A DNA stretch of 64,000 nt from Georgenia soli (lineage in GTDB: Bacteria > Actinomycetota > Actinomycetes > Actinomycetales > Actinomycetaceae). Positions 32,750 to 40,977 of the stretch are shown in pieces (positions within the stretch are counted from its first letter, which is position 1; each line of letters opens with the position of its first letter). A model generated the notes under the pieces. The model was given only the letters and a program-made list of their open reading frames with translations, ran no database searches and was not told the DNA's origin. The position numbers were made by a program, and so were the translations under genes. Where the stretch lies: the NCBI RefSeq assembly GCF_002563695.1, contig NZ_PDJI01000004.1, positions 3,596,001-3,660,000 of the forward strand, in the 5' to 3' direction.

Positions 32750-34159
32750 GTGAGCGAACCGGCAGAGATCCAGCGCCCCGTTCGGGACGACAGCCTCGAG
32801 CAGTTCGGCTACAAGCAGGAGCTGCAACGCTCCCTGACCTTCGCCGACCTCCTCATCTACGGCCTCATCTTCATGGTGCCGATCGCCCCCTTCGGCATCT
32901 TCGGCAGCGTCTACCAGGGCTCCGGCGGCATGGTGGCGCTCACCTACGTCATCGGCATGGTGGCGATGATGTTCACCGCCAACTCCTACGCCCAGATGGC
33001 GCACGCCTTCCCCATGGCCGGCTCGGTGTACACCTACGCCGGGCGCGGCATCCGGCCGTGGGTCGGCTTCCTCGCCGGCTGGGTCATCATGCTCGACTAC
33101 GTCCTGGTCCCGGGGCTGCTCTACCTGGTCGCGTCCGTGGCGATGAACTCGATCGTGCCCGCCGTCCCGGTGTGGGTGTGGATCGTCCTGTTCATCGTCC
33201 TCAACACGGTCGTGAACTACATGGGCATCGAGATGACCGCGCGGGTCAACAAGATCATGCTGATCGGCGAGCTGATCGTGCTGGCGATCTTCATCGGCAT
33301 CGGGCTGGCCGCGGTCGCGCAGGGCGGGGGCAACGGCTTCAGCTTCACCGCGTTCTACAACCCCGAGACGTTCCACTGGACCGTCATCCTCGGCGCCGTC
33401 TCCATCGCCGTCCTCTCGTTCCTCGGCTTCGACGGGATCTCCATGCTCGCCGAGGAGAACAAGCAGTCCTCCCGCCAGATCGGCCGCGCCATGGTCGCCG
33501 CGCTGCTGCTGGCCGGCGCCCTGTTCATCGCCCAGACGTGGGTGGCGTCCATGCTCGTGCCCAACTCCGCCACCCTCCTGGCCGAGGGTGACCCGGCCGG
33601 GACGGCGTTCTACGACGCCGCCGCCGTCGCCGGCGGCGCGTGGCTCTCCGGCCTGACCGCGCTGGCGACGGCGATCGCCTGGGGCTTCGCGAACTCCCTC
33701 GCCGCCCAGGCCGCGACCTCCCGGCTGCTCTTCGCGATGGCCCGCGACGGCGAGCTGCCGCGCTTCCTCGCCAAGGTCCACCCCAAGCACCGGGTCCCGG
33801 TCAACGCCACGTTCGTCGCCGCCGCCGTGTCCCTGGCACTCGGGCTCTACATGTCCTCGCGCGCCGACGGGATCCCGCTGCTCTCCACGCTGGTGAACTT
33901 CGGCGCGATGACGGCCTTCCTGGTCCTCCACGCCGCCGTCGTGAACCACTTCGTCGTGCGCAACCGGTCCACGGACTACCTGCGCCACCTGGTGATGCCG
34001 ATCATCGGGTTCGCGATCCTGCTGTTCGTCGTCATCAACGCCTCCATCGCGGCGCAGACCCTCGGGCTGACCTGGGCCGCGATCGGCGTCGTCATCCTTC
34101 TCATCCTCAAGGTGACCAAGCGCGAGCCGGAGCTCGCGGGAATGGAGCATCAGCCGTGA
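32750..34159 (+). CDS. APC-superfamily amino acid/amide permease
   Basis: A 469-residue permease of the amino acid-polyamine-organocation superfamily with twelve predicted spans. FADLLIYGLIFMVPIAPFG forms the first substrate-binding span and GFDGISMLAEENKQSSRQIGRAM is the conserved stretch after span 6. GTG at 32750 is preceded by GGAAGGAG, a clear ribosome site. Its TGA overlaps the GTG of the amidase gene (GTGA), so transport and hydrolysis are coupled: the likely substrate is an amide, urea-like compound or amino acid giving an amide. Confidence 0.88.
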   Translation: MSEPAEIQRPVRDDSLEQFGYKQELQRSLTFADLLIYGLIFMVPIAPFGIFGSVYQGSGGMVALTYVIGMVAMMFTANSYAQMAHAFPMAGSVYTYAGRGIRPWVGFLAGWVIMLDYVLVPGLLYLVASVAMNSIVPAVPVWVWIVLFIVLNTVVNYMGIEMTARVNKIMLIGELIVLAIFIGIGLAAVAQGGGNGFSFTAFYNPETFHWTVILGAVSIAVLSFLGFDGISMLAEENKQSSRQIGRAMVAALLLAGALFIAQTWVASMLVPNSATLLAEGDPAGTAFYDAAAVAGGAWLSGLTALATAIAWGFANSLAAQAATSRLLFAMARDGELPRFLAKVHPKHRVPVNATFVAAAVSLALGLYMSSRADGIPLLSTLVNFGAMTAFLVLHAAVVNHFVVRNRSTDYLRHLVMPIIGFAILLFVVINASIAAQTLGLTWAAIGVVILLILKVTKREPELAGMEHQP

Positions 34160-35172
34160 CCGAGGTCTTCCCGCTGCACCCCGAGCCGGACCAGTACTCC
34201 TTCACCTTCGGCGGCAAGGAGCCGCTGCTGACGGTCCCGCCCGGCTCCGTCGTCGAGCTGAGCACCGAGGACTGCTACGGCGGGGCCGTGCGCTCGGTGG
34301 ACGACCTGCCCTCGGTCGTGTGCAAGTTCCCGTTCCTCAACCCGGTCACCGGTCCGATCGCCGTCGACGGCGCCGAGCCGGGCGACATCCTCGCGGTCCA
34401 CCTGGCCGAGGTACGGCCCCGCCGCGACTGGGCGGTCTCGTCGACGTTCCCGCACTTCGGTGCGCTCACCACCACGCACACGACGGCGATGCTCCACGAC
34501 GCCCTCGAGGAGCGGGTGTGGATGTACGAGCTCGACGTCGAGGCGGGGACGTGCCGGTTCTCGGCGCGGAACTCCGACTACGTCGTCGACCTGCCGCTCG
34601 ACCCCTTCCACGGCACCATCGGCGTGGCCCCCGACGCGTTCGAGCGGATCGTCACCGTGACGCCGTCGTTCCACGGCGGCAACATGGACACCCCCGAGAC
34701 GCGTGCGGGGTCGACCGTGTACTTCCCCGTCTTCGTCGACGGCGCCCACCTCTCCCTCGGCGACGGGCACGGACGCCAGGGGGAGGGGGAGGTCTGCGGG
34801 ACCGCGGTCGAGGCGGCCATGGCGACGACGATCGTCGTCGACGTCATCAAGGGCTCCGACCCGATCGCGACGCCACGCATCGAGGACGACCGGTTCATCA
34901 TGACCACCGGGTCCGTGAAGCCGCTGGAGGACGCGTTCCGCCTCAGCCAGACCGAGCTGGTGCGGTGGACGCAGAGCCTGACCGGCATGGACGCCCTCGA
35001 CGCCTACCAGCTGGTCAGCCAGGCGGGGCTGTCGCCGGCCGGGAACGTCGTGGACACCAACTACACGATGGTCGCGAAGCTGCCCAAGACCGTGCTGCAC
35101 GGCGCGTCCGTGTACGACGACGTCCACGACCGGCTCAGGCGCACCGGCGAGGAGCACCTGCGCACCCGGTAG
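34156..35172 (+). CDS. acetamidase/formamidase family protein
   Basis: A 338-residue FmdA/AmdA-family amidase. The family blocks NPVTGPIAVDGAEPGDILAVH, PFHGTIGVAP, HGGNMDTPETRAGSTVYFPVFVDGAHLSLGDGHGRQGEGEVCGTAVE and TGSVKPLEDAFR are present. The His/Asp-rich GDGH(xx)QGEGE segment contributes metal binding. It hydrolyses formamide or acetamide to ammonia and the acid, giving nitrogen. The GTG start overlaps the permease stop by 4 bp. A rhodanese gene follows after 61 bp on the same strand and may be cotranscribed, but I see no functional link. Confidence 0.9.
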   Translation: MTEVFPLHPEPDQYSFTFGGKEPLLTVPPGSVVELSTEDCYGGAVRSVDDLPSVVCKFPFLNPVTGPIAVDGAEPGDILAVHLAEVRPRRDWAVSSTFPHFGALTTTHTTAMLHDALEERVWMYELDVEAGTCRFSARNSDYVVDLPLDPFHGTIGVAPDAFERIVTVTPSFHGGNMDTPETRAGSTVYFPVFVDGAHLSLGDGHGRQGEGEVCGTAVEAAMATTIVVDVIKGSDPIATPRIEDDRFIMTTGSVKPLEDAFRLSQTELVRWTQSLTGMDALDAYQLVSQAGLSPAGNVVDTNYTMVAKLPKTVLHGASVYDDVHDRLRRTGEEHLRTR

Positions 35173-35233
35173 GCCGACGGGACAACGGGGCCGCCGTCTC
35201 GCTCTGCGCCGGGCGAGGCGGGATGCTGGGCGG

Positions 35234-35629
35234 GTGGGTATCGAGGACGTGCTCGCCGCGGCGCGAGCGGGCATCCGGCGGCTGGAGCCGGCGGAGGTGG
35301 TGGCGGCGGTCGAGGCCGGGGCGCTGCTGGTCGACGCCCGCACCGAGGCCCAGCGGCGCGAGCAGGGCGAGCTGCCCGGTGCCCTGGTGATCGACCGGAC
35401 CGTGCTCGAGTGGCGCCTGGACCCGGCGTGCCCGTGGCGCATCCCCGAGGCCACCAGCTATGACCTGCACGTGGTGGTGGTCTGCCGGCACGGGTACAGC
35501 TCGAGCCTGGCGGCCGCGTCCCTGCGCGCGGTCGGCCTGCACCGGGCCACCGACATGATCGGCGGGGTCGAGGCGTGGCGGGCCGCCGGCCTGCCGATGA
35601 GTCAGGGGCCGGCCGACGTGCGCAGGTGA
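35234..35629 (+). CDS. single-domain rhodanese-like protein
   Basis: A 131-residue rhodanese domain. LLVDARTEAQRREQGELPGALVI is the front half. The active-site loop VCRHGYSSSLAA carries the catalytic Cys at about 84. MIGGVEAWRAAGLP closes the domain. It should carry sulfur as a persulfide (thiosulfate or other donor); the substrate cannot be inferred. The start is a GTG at 35234; GGGCGG is just upstream. It stands alone after the amidase. Confidence 0.85.
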   Translation: MGIEDVLAAARAGIRRLEPAEVVAAVEAGALLVDARTEAQRREQGELPGALVIDRTVLEWRLDPACPWRIPEATSYDLHVVVVCRHGYSSSLAAASLRAVGLHRATDMIGGVEAWRAAGLPMSQGPADVRR

Positions 35630-35686
35630 GACGGCGACCCGCCGGCCGCCGTCGTCGTCGCACGGCGGAACTCTCGCCGACGGGCG

Positions 35687-37123
35687 TCACGCCGCCGGGG
35701 TCGCGCTCACCCTCGGCATGGCGAGCACGGCCGCGGCGGTGAGGACGGCGGCCACGACGGCGGCGATGAACACCACGCCCGTCGCCTCGGCGATGGCCTC
35801 CGGCCCGTGGTTGCCGAGCCGGGTGTAGACCGCGTTGGAGAGGGCGCCGAACACGGCGACGCCGAACGCGCTGCCGACCGAGCGGGAGAACATGTTCGTC
35901 CCGGTCACGACCCCGCGCTCGGCCCACTCCACGCTCGACTGCGCCGCGACGATGCTCGGGGTCGAGGTCAGCCCGAGACCGAGGCCGACGACGAAGCACG
36001 CCGCCGCCACGCCGAGCAGGGCGGGGAACAGGGTGACGACCAGGGCGAGGAGGACCGTGCCGGCGACGACGAGCGCGACACCGATGAGGTTGGTCGCCCG
36101 GAAGCCCAGCCGCAGGTAGATGCGCCCGGCCTGCGAGGCGGCGATCGGCCAGCCGATGGTGAGAGCGGCGAGGGCGAGGCCGGCGACGACCGGCTCGGCG
36201 CCCAGCACGCTCTCCAGGTACGTCGGGACGTAGGAGGTGAGCCCGAGGAGGATGGCGCCGACGCCGAACGCGATGAGCGTCGTCGTCAGCAGGAGGCGCC
36301 GGGTGAGGACGAATCCGGGCAGGACCGGCTCTGCGGCCCGTCGCTCGACGAGGACGAAGAGGACGAGCAGCACGGCGCCGGCAGCGACCATGCCGACGCC
36401 GACCGGCGAGTCCCACGCCCACGTGTGCCCGCCCTCGAGCAGCGCGAGCATGAGCAGGCTCAGCGCCACGGTGAGAAGGAACGAGCCGAGGACGTCGACC
36501 TTGTGCCGCTGCCGGTGGACCGACTCGTGGAAGGACCGGGCGAGCATCCAGGCCGCGAGCAGGCACACCGGGACGTTGACGAAGAAGATGGCACGCCACA
36601 GGCCCAACGACGCGAAGACCCCGCCGAGCGTGGGGCCGAGGACGGAGGAGACCGCCCAGACGCTCGCGAGGTAGCCCTGGACCCTCGCCCGCTCGGCCAC
36701 CGTGTAGATGTCCCCGGCGATCGTGATCGCCATCGGCTGCACCGCCCCGGCCCCGAGGCCCTGCACGAGGCGGGCGACGATGAGCACCGGCATGCTCCAC
36801 GCGAACCCGCACAGGACGGACCCGAGGAGGAACAGCCCGATCCCGACGAGGACGACCGGCTTGCGCCCGACCATGTCGGAGACCTTGGCGTAGACGGGCA
36901 CGGTGACGGCCTGCGCGAGCAGGTAGCTGGAGAACAGCCAAGGGAAGGACGTGAACCCGCCGATGTCCGCCACGATCGAGGGCACCGCCGTCGCGACGAT
37001 CGTCGCGTCGATGGCGATGAGTGCCGTGGTCAGCATGAGGGCGATCAGGACGGGGCCCCGCTCGGAGCGGAAGCCGACGTCGGGCACGGCGTGGGGCGTC
37101 ATCGAGTCTTCGGCACTGGGCAT
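35687..37123 (-). CDS. MFS transporter, DHA2 (14-span) drug-exporter type
   Basis: A 478-residue exporter with about fourteen spans. The MFS motif A is YAKVSDMVGRKPVVLVG after span 2, and motif C sits in VSSVLGPTLGGVF in span 5, marking a proton/drug antiporter. A charged loop (SFHESVHRQRHKVD) separates the halves. The ATG at 37123 has a weak GGGAC before it; a Met seven codons later (37102) is an alternative. No TetR regulator is adjacent, so control is unclear. Confidence 0.87.
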   Translation of the reverse strand: MPSAEDSMTPHAVPDVGFRSERGPVLIALMLTTALIAIDATIVATAVPSIVADIGGFTSFPWLFSSYLLAQAVTVPVYAKVSDMVGRKPVVLVGIGLFLLGSVLCGFAWSMPVLIVARLVQGLGAGAVQPMAITIAGDIYTVAERARVQGYLASVWAVSSVLGPTLGGVFASLGLWRAIFFVNVPVCLLAAWMLARSFHESVHRQRHKVDVLGSFLLTVALSLLMLALLEGGHTWAWDSPVGVGMVAAGAVLLVLFVLVERRAAEPVLPGFVLTRRLLLTTTLIAFGVGAILLGLTSYVPTYLESVLGAEPVVAGLALAALTIGWPIAASQAGRIYLRLGFRATNLIGVALVVAGTVLLALVVTLFPALLGVAAACFVVGLGLGLTSTPSIVAAQSSVEWAERGVVTGTNMFSRSVGSAFGVAVFGALSNAVYTRLGNHGPEAIAEATGVVFIAAVVAAVLTAAAVLAMPRVSATPAA

Positions 37124-37168
37124 CGTCCCGGTCTGGCGGTCTGGTCACGGCTGGTCAGGAGAGGCACC

Positions 37169-37576
37169 CTACGCGGCCCAGCTCCGCAGACGCGTCAGCT
37201 CGATCCGGACGAGCGGCCCGGCCGGCGGCGTCGCGTACTGCGCGTACTTCGCCGTGAGCGCGGCCAGGGCGGTGCGGACGTCCGGCGAGCCGTCGACCTC
37301 CACGACGCCGGCGACGCCGTCCGCGCGGACCCACCACAGGGTTGACCAGTCCTCGTCGTAGTGGTCCACGAGCAGGCTGACGGCGGGGTGTGCGGCGATG
37401 TTCGCGAGGCGTTGCAGCGCCCGGGTCGACTTCGGCTTGTCGTCGACGGCGGTCCACACCACGTCCCCGACGAGCGCGAAGGTCACCGGCACCAGATGGG
37501 GGCTGCCGTCGGGCCGCACCGTGGCGAGCCGGGCGACCCGGGCCGCGGCGAGGCGCTCGCGTGCGCCGTCGTCCAT
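37169..37576 (-). CDS. PPOX-class F420-dependent oxidoreductase
   Basis: A 135-residue split-barrel protein. VARLATVRPDGSPHLVPVTFALVGDVVWTAVDDKPKSTRALQRLANIAAHPAVSLLVDHY matches the F420-binding PPOX subfamily (TIGR03668). It would reduce a small molecule using reduced cofactor F420; the substrate is unknown. The length is typical and the start at 37576 is the only sensible one. It lies 45 bp before the DHA2 exporter gene on the same strand and could be cotranscribed with it. Confidence 0.85.
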   Translation of the reverse strand: MDDGARERLAAARVARLATVRPDGSPHLVPVTFALVGDVVWTAVDDKPKSTRALQRLANIAAHPAVSLLVDHYDEDWSTLWWVRADGVAGVVEVDGSPDVRTALAALTAKYAQYATPPAGPLVRIELTRLRSWAA

Positions 37577-37635
37577 GAGCCCACGTTACGACGGCGCCCG
37601 CGCCCCCTCGCCGCGCCGTCCGGAGCCGCGGTGCC

Positions 37636-38979
37636 TCACCGCGACGGACGCGCCCCCGCCGGGGCGGGAGCCCGGCGCAGCGTGGTCACCAGCAGCACCA
37701 GCGCCACCGCCTGGCTGATCGCGACGACCACCACCAGCGCCGGCAGCGACACCTCGTACAGCCAGCCGACGACGCCGCCGCCCACCACGGCGAGCGCCCC
37801 CTGGATCCCCGCGAAGACCCCGTAGGCGGTGGCGCGCCGCGGGGCGTCCACCAGCTCCGCGACGAGCGCCTTGACGGTGGAGTCCTGCACCCCGAACGCG
37901 AAGCCCCAGACCACCACGCCGACGAGCACCGCGGCCAGCGCGGAGGAGAGGGCCAGCGCGGGCACGAGCGCCACCAGCACGGGGACGACGTAGAGCACGC
38001 GGGAGCCGAGCCGGTCGTACGCGGAGCCGACGGCCAGCGCGGCGAGCGCCTCGACGGCCATGGCGCCGGCGTAGATCAAGGGGACGGTCGCCACCGGGAC
38101 CAGCCCGTCCGTGGTCAGGTGGAAGGAGATGACGCCGAAGGTCACCAGGCCGCCGGTGGTCAGGCTCGCCGCGGCGGCGTAGCGGAAGAACTCGGGCGGC
38201 AGCCCGGCCCCCACCGACTCCGCCAGCCAGGCGCGGAGCCCGCGCGGTGCCGGGTCCGGCGGATCCGTCGTCGCGCCGTCCGGTGCGTCGTAGCCCGGCG
38301 GGTGGGCCGGTCCGGCTGCGGACGACGGCGGCTCCTGGCCGGGCGCCCCGGCCGATCCGGGGCGTGCCGAGCCGTCGTACACGGACGGGTCCGGCACCCG
38401 CGCGCGCAGCACCGCGAGCAGGACCATCGCCGCCGCCCCCGGCACCGCCAGGACCAGGAACGCGGGCCAGAGCGCGCCGGAGACGGCGATGACCCCGGCC
38501 ACCACCAGCGGCCCCGCGAACGCCCCCACCTGGTCCATCGCCTTGTGCACCCCGAACCCGCGACCCCGCCCCACCCCGGTGGCGACGTGCGCGAGGAGGG
38601 CCGACTTCGACGGGCTGCGGACCGCCTTGCCGGAGCGCTCGAGCAGGATCAGCACGATCCCGACGGCGAGGCCGGCCCCGCCGAGGAAGGGCGTCACGGC
38701 GAGCAGGGGCACGCACACCGCCGTCATGGCGTAGCCGAGGATCGTCAGCGCCCAGTACCGGCCGGTTCGGTCAGCGAGCGGCCCGAACACGAACCGCAGC
38801 ACCAGCGCCATCGCCTCGCCCGCACCGGTGACCAGGCCGACCACGAGCGCGCTCGCCCCCAGGGCGGCGAGCAGCGGGCCGTACATCGAGCGGGCACCCT
38901 CGTAGACCATGTCCGCGGCGAGGCTCACCCCGCCGAACATGATCACCACCCGCCAGGGCGTCCAGGTGCGGGCAGACAT
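37636..38979 (-). CDS. MFS transporter
   Basis: A 447-residue twelve-span major facilitator protein. The MFS motif A between spans 2 and 3 is FGPLADRTGRYWAL. RSGKAVRSPSKSALLAHV and GRGFGVHKAMDQVGAFAGPL follow, typical of a group of putative exporters in actinobacteria. A long Pro/Gly/Ala-rich loop of about 55 residues (roughly 205-260) sits between the halves. The start at 38979 is unambiguous. Substrate unknown. It precedes the F420 oxidoreductase gene on the same strand with a 59-bp gap. Confidence 0.85.
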   Translation of the reverse strand: MSARTWTPWRVVIMFGGVSLAADMVYEGARSMYGPLLAALGASALVVGLVTGAGEAMALVLRFVFGPLADRTGRYWALTILGYAMTAVCVPLLAVTPFLGGAGLAVGIVLILLERSGKAVRSPSKSALLAHVATGVGRGRGFGVHKAMDQVGAFAGPLVVAGVIAVSGALWPAFLVLAVPGAAAMVLLAVLRARVPDPSVYDGSARPGSAGAPGQEPPSSAAGPAHPPGYDAPDGATTDPPDPAPRGLRAWLAESVGAGLPPEFFRYAAAASLTTGGLVTFGVISFHLTTDGLVPVATVPLIYAGAMAVEALAALAVGSAYDRLGSRVLYVVPVLVALVPALALSSALAAVLVGVVVWGFAFGVQDSTVKALVAELVDAPRRATAYGVFAGIQGALAVVGGGVVGWLYEVSLPALVVVVAISQAVALVLLVTTLRRAPAPAGARPSR

Positions 38980-39032
38980 GTCGGCACCCTAACCCTGGTC
39001 GGAGCGGTCGGCCCGGTGCCACGGTGGACCCC

Positions 39033-39578
39033 ATGTACCGGTACGCGGCACTGCTGCGCGGGATCGCGCCGAGCCTGCCGAACATGACCAACGACAAGCT
39101 GCGCGGGGTGTTCGAGGGGCTCGGCCTCGACGGCGTGGGCTCGGTGCTGGCGAGCGGCAACATCGTGTTCCGCAGCGCGGAGTCCGACGTGCCCGCCCTC
39201 GAGGTGCGGATCCAGCGGGCGCTCGCGGACGAGCTCGGCATCCCCGGGGGGACGATCCTGCGTGAGCTCGCCGAGCTGCGCACCCTCCTGGACAGCGACC
39301 CGTTCCCGGGCCTGACACACGGCCGCGGCACGTACCTGACCGCGACCTTCCTCAAGGACGGCGCCGTGGCGGCGGTGGAGCTGCCGGAGCAGCCGGACCC
39401 GCTCACCCGGGTCGTCGGGTACGACGCGGCGGCACGCGTGTTCCTCGCCGTCATCGACAACAGCGACCCGGGGAGGACACCGGACTTCATGAGCTGGCTC
39501 GACAAGACCTACGGCAAGAACATCACCACCCGGACGTGGCTGACGGTCCAGCGGATCGTCAGGAAGCTGGAGAGCTGA
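39033..39578 (+). CDS. DUF1697 family protein
   Basis: A 181-residue cytoplasmic protein with the DUF1697 pattern: YAALLRGIAPSLPNMTNDKLRGVFEGLG, VLASGNIVFRS and YGKNITTRTWLTVQRIV at the end. Function of the family is unknown. I chose the ATG at 39033 with GGTGG before it; a GTG at 39024 is possible. Members usually carry GxNVGG after the first strand, whereas here it is GIAPSL, a small departure. Single gene. Confidence 0.85.
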   Translation: MYRYAALLRGIAPSLPNMTNDKLRGVFEGLGLDGVGSVLASGNIVFRSAESDVPALEVRIQRALADELGIPGGTILRELAELRTLLDSDPFPGLTHGRGTYLTATFLKDGAVAAVELPEQPDPLTRVVGYDAAARVFLAVIDNSDPGRTPDFMSWLDKTYGKNITTRTWLTVQRIVRKLES

Positions 39579-39580
39579 CC

Positions 39581-39601
39581 ACGGCGGTCGGGCGCCGCCG
39601 T
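39581..39601. terminator. short hairpin after the DUF1697 gene
   Basis: ACGGCGG (39581-39587) pairs with CCGCCGT (39595-39601) around a 7-base loop, three bases after the DUF1697 stop. The stem is short, so support is moderate. Confidence 0.45.
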
Positions 39602-39764
39602 CGTCCCGCTCGCCGGCGGTGGACGAGGCCGAACGGCCGCGTGCCACCGACTCTGGATGCGGGTGGACGTCGCTCTGTAAGTCGAGCAGCGGCGAATCAG
39701 TCAGCCGAGGCGGACCAACTCTGCGCAGGAACACTTACAGGTTCCGTTTGCGCGGTCCCCTCTG

Positions 39765-40865
39765 CTACCGGCCCCGGAGAGCCTCGGCCGCCGCGGCGGC
39801 ACCGGTGCGGGTGCGCCGGCGCAGGATGTCCGCGACCACCAGCTCCGCGTCGTGCGGGACGCCGACCACGTTGTGCGAGCCGAAGCGGTACTGGAACAGC
39901 TGGCCCAGCACGTACAGCCCCGGCTGCCCGACGACGGCGCCCCGGTCGTTCTCGAGGAACCCGCCCGCGTCCAGGCCGGGCAGGTCGATCCAGTCGTGGC
40001 CGGGGCGGAACCCGGTCGCCCACACGACGTTGGCGACGTCCAGCCTCTCGCCGTCGGCGGTCTGCGGCAGCCCGCCGACCACTCCGGTGACCCGCGGTGC
40101 GCGGCGGACGCCGGCGGCGTCGAGATCCTGCGGCTTGACGCGGATGAGCGGGCCGCTGTGCCCGGAGAGCATCTTCGCTCGCGCCCTCCGCCCGGGCGGG
40201 GTGTTCTGCGTGAGGACGTGCGTCCACGCGAACGTCAGCAGCGGGAAGACCACGTGCATGGCCGGCGACTCGATGCGCATCGGCAGATGCCCGGGGTGGC
40301 GGCCGGCGAGCACGACCGCGTGGGTCGGCGCGAGGTCGAGAGCGATGTCCGCCCCCGAGTTTCCGGCGCCGACGACGGCGACCGGGCCAGGCTGCAGCTG
40401 CGCCGGGTTGCGGTAGTCGCCGGAGTGCAGCTGGACGATCGTGGGGGAGAGGTCGCCGGCGAAGGACGGCACGTTCGGCACGCGCTCGGCGCCGGTGGCG
40501 AGGATGACGTACTCAGCCTCGAACACCGCGGGCCCGGCGGTGACCGTGTACGCATCACCCTCGCGGAAGAGCCCGTCCACATGGACGCCCGTGCGGACGT
40601 CCATGTCGAAGCGCTCCGCGTACGCGGTGAGGTAGGCGGCCATCCGCGCGCCGCTGGGGAAGCGTTCGTCCTGCGGGAACGGCATGCCGGGCAGACCGTC
40701 GCCGGTGGCCGGCGTGAACAGCCGCATGCTGTCCCAGCGGTGGTTCCAGGATCCGCCGACCCGCTCGTCCGCCTCGAGGATTGTGAACGGCAGCCCGTGG
40801 CGGCCCAGGTGGTAGCCGGCGGCAAGCCCTGCCTGGCCGGCCCCGACGACGATCGTGCGGTTCAT
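39765..40865 (-). CDS. FAD-dependent oxidoreductase, CzcO/YUCCA-like monooxygenase
   Basis: A 366-residue flavoprotein. The FAD loop is VVGAGQAGLAAGYHL, then ERVGGSWNHRWDSMRLFTP. ILATGAERVPNVPSF follows. The second dinucleotide loop is VVGAGNSGADIALDL for NADPH, and VVWATGFRPGHDWIDLP closes the domain. This arrangement resembles the CzcO/YUCCA-type group of putative monooxygenases, some linked to metal resistance; substrate unknown. AAGGAG lies just before the ATG at 40865. The LuxR-type gene upstream is on the same strand with 112 bp between. Confidence 0.85.
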   Translation of the reverse strand: MNRTIVVGAGQAGLAAGYHLGRHGLPFTILEADERVGGSWNHRWDSMRLFTPATGDGLPGMPFPQDERFPSGARMAAYLTAYAERFDMDVRTGVHVDGLFREGDAYTVTAGPAVFEAEYVILATGAERVPNVPSFAGDLSPTIVQLHSGDYRNPAQLQPGPVAVVGAGNSGADIALDLAPTHAVVLAGRHPGHLPMRIESPAMHVVFPLLTFAWTHVLTQNTPPGRRARAKMLSGHSGPLIRVKPQDLDAAGVRRAPRVTGVVGGLPQTADGERLDVANVVWATGFRPGHDWIDLPGLDAGGFLENDRGAVVGQPGLYVLGQLFQYRFGSHNVVGVPHDAELVVADILRRRTRTGAAAAAEALRGR

Positions 40866-40977
40866 GATCGGCTCCTTCGTCTTGTTCCGACGAAGGTGAC
40901 GCTACGGAGCGGCGGGGGTGGCCCGCGTCGGTGAGATCACCCATTTCGCCCTGCCCCCGGCGTGGGTACCGAGCCGC

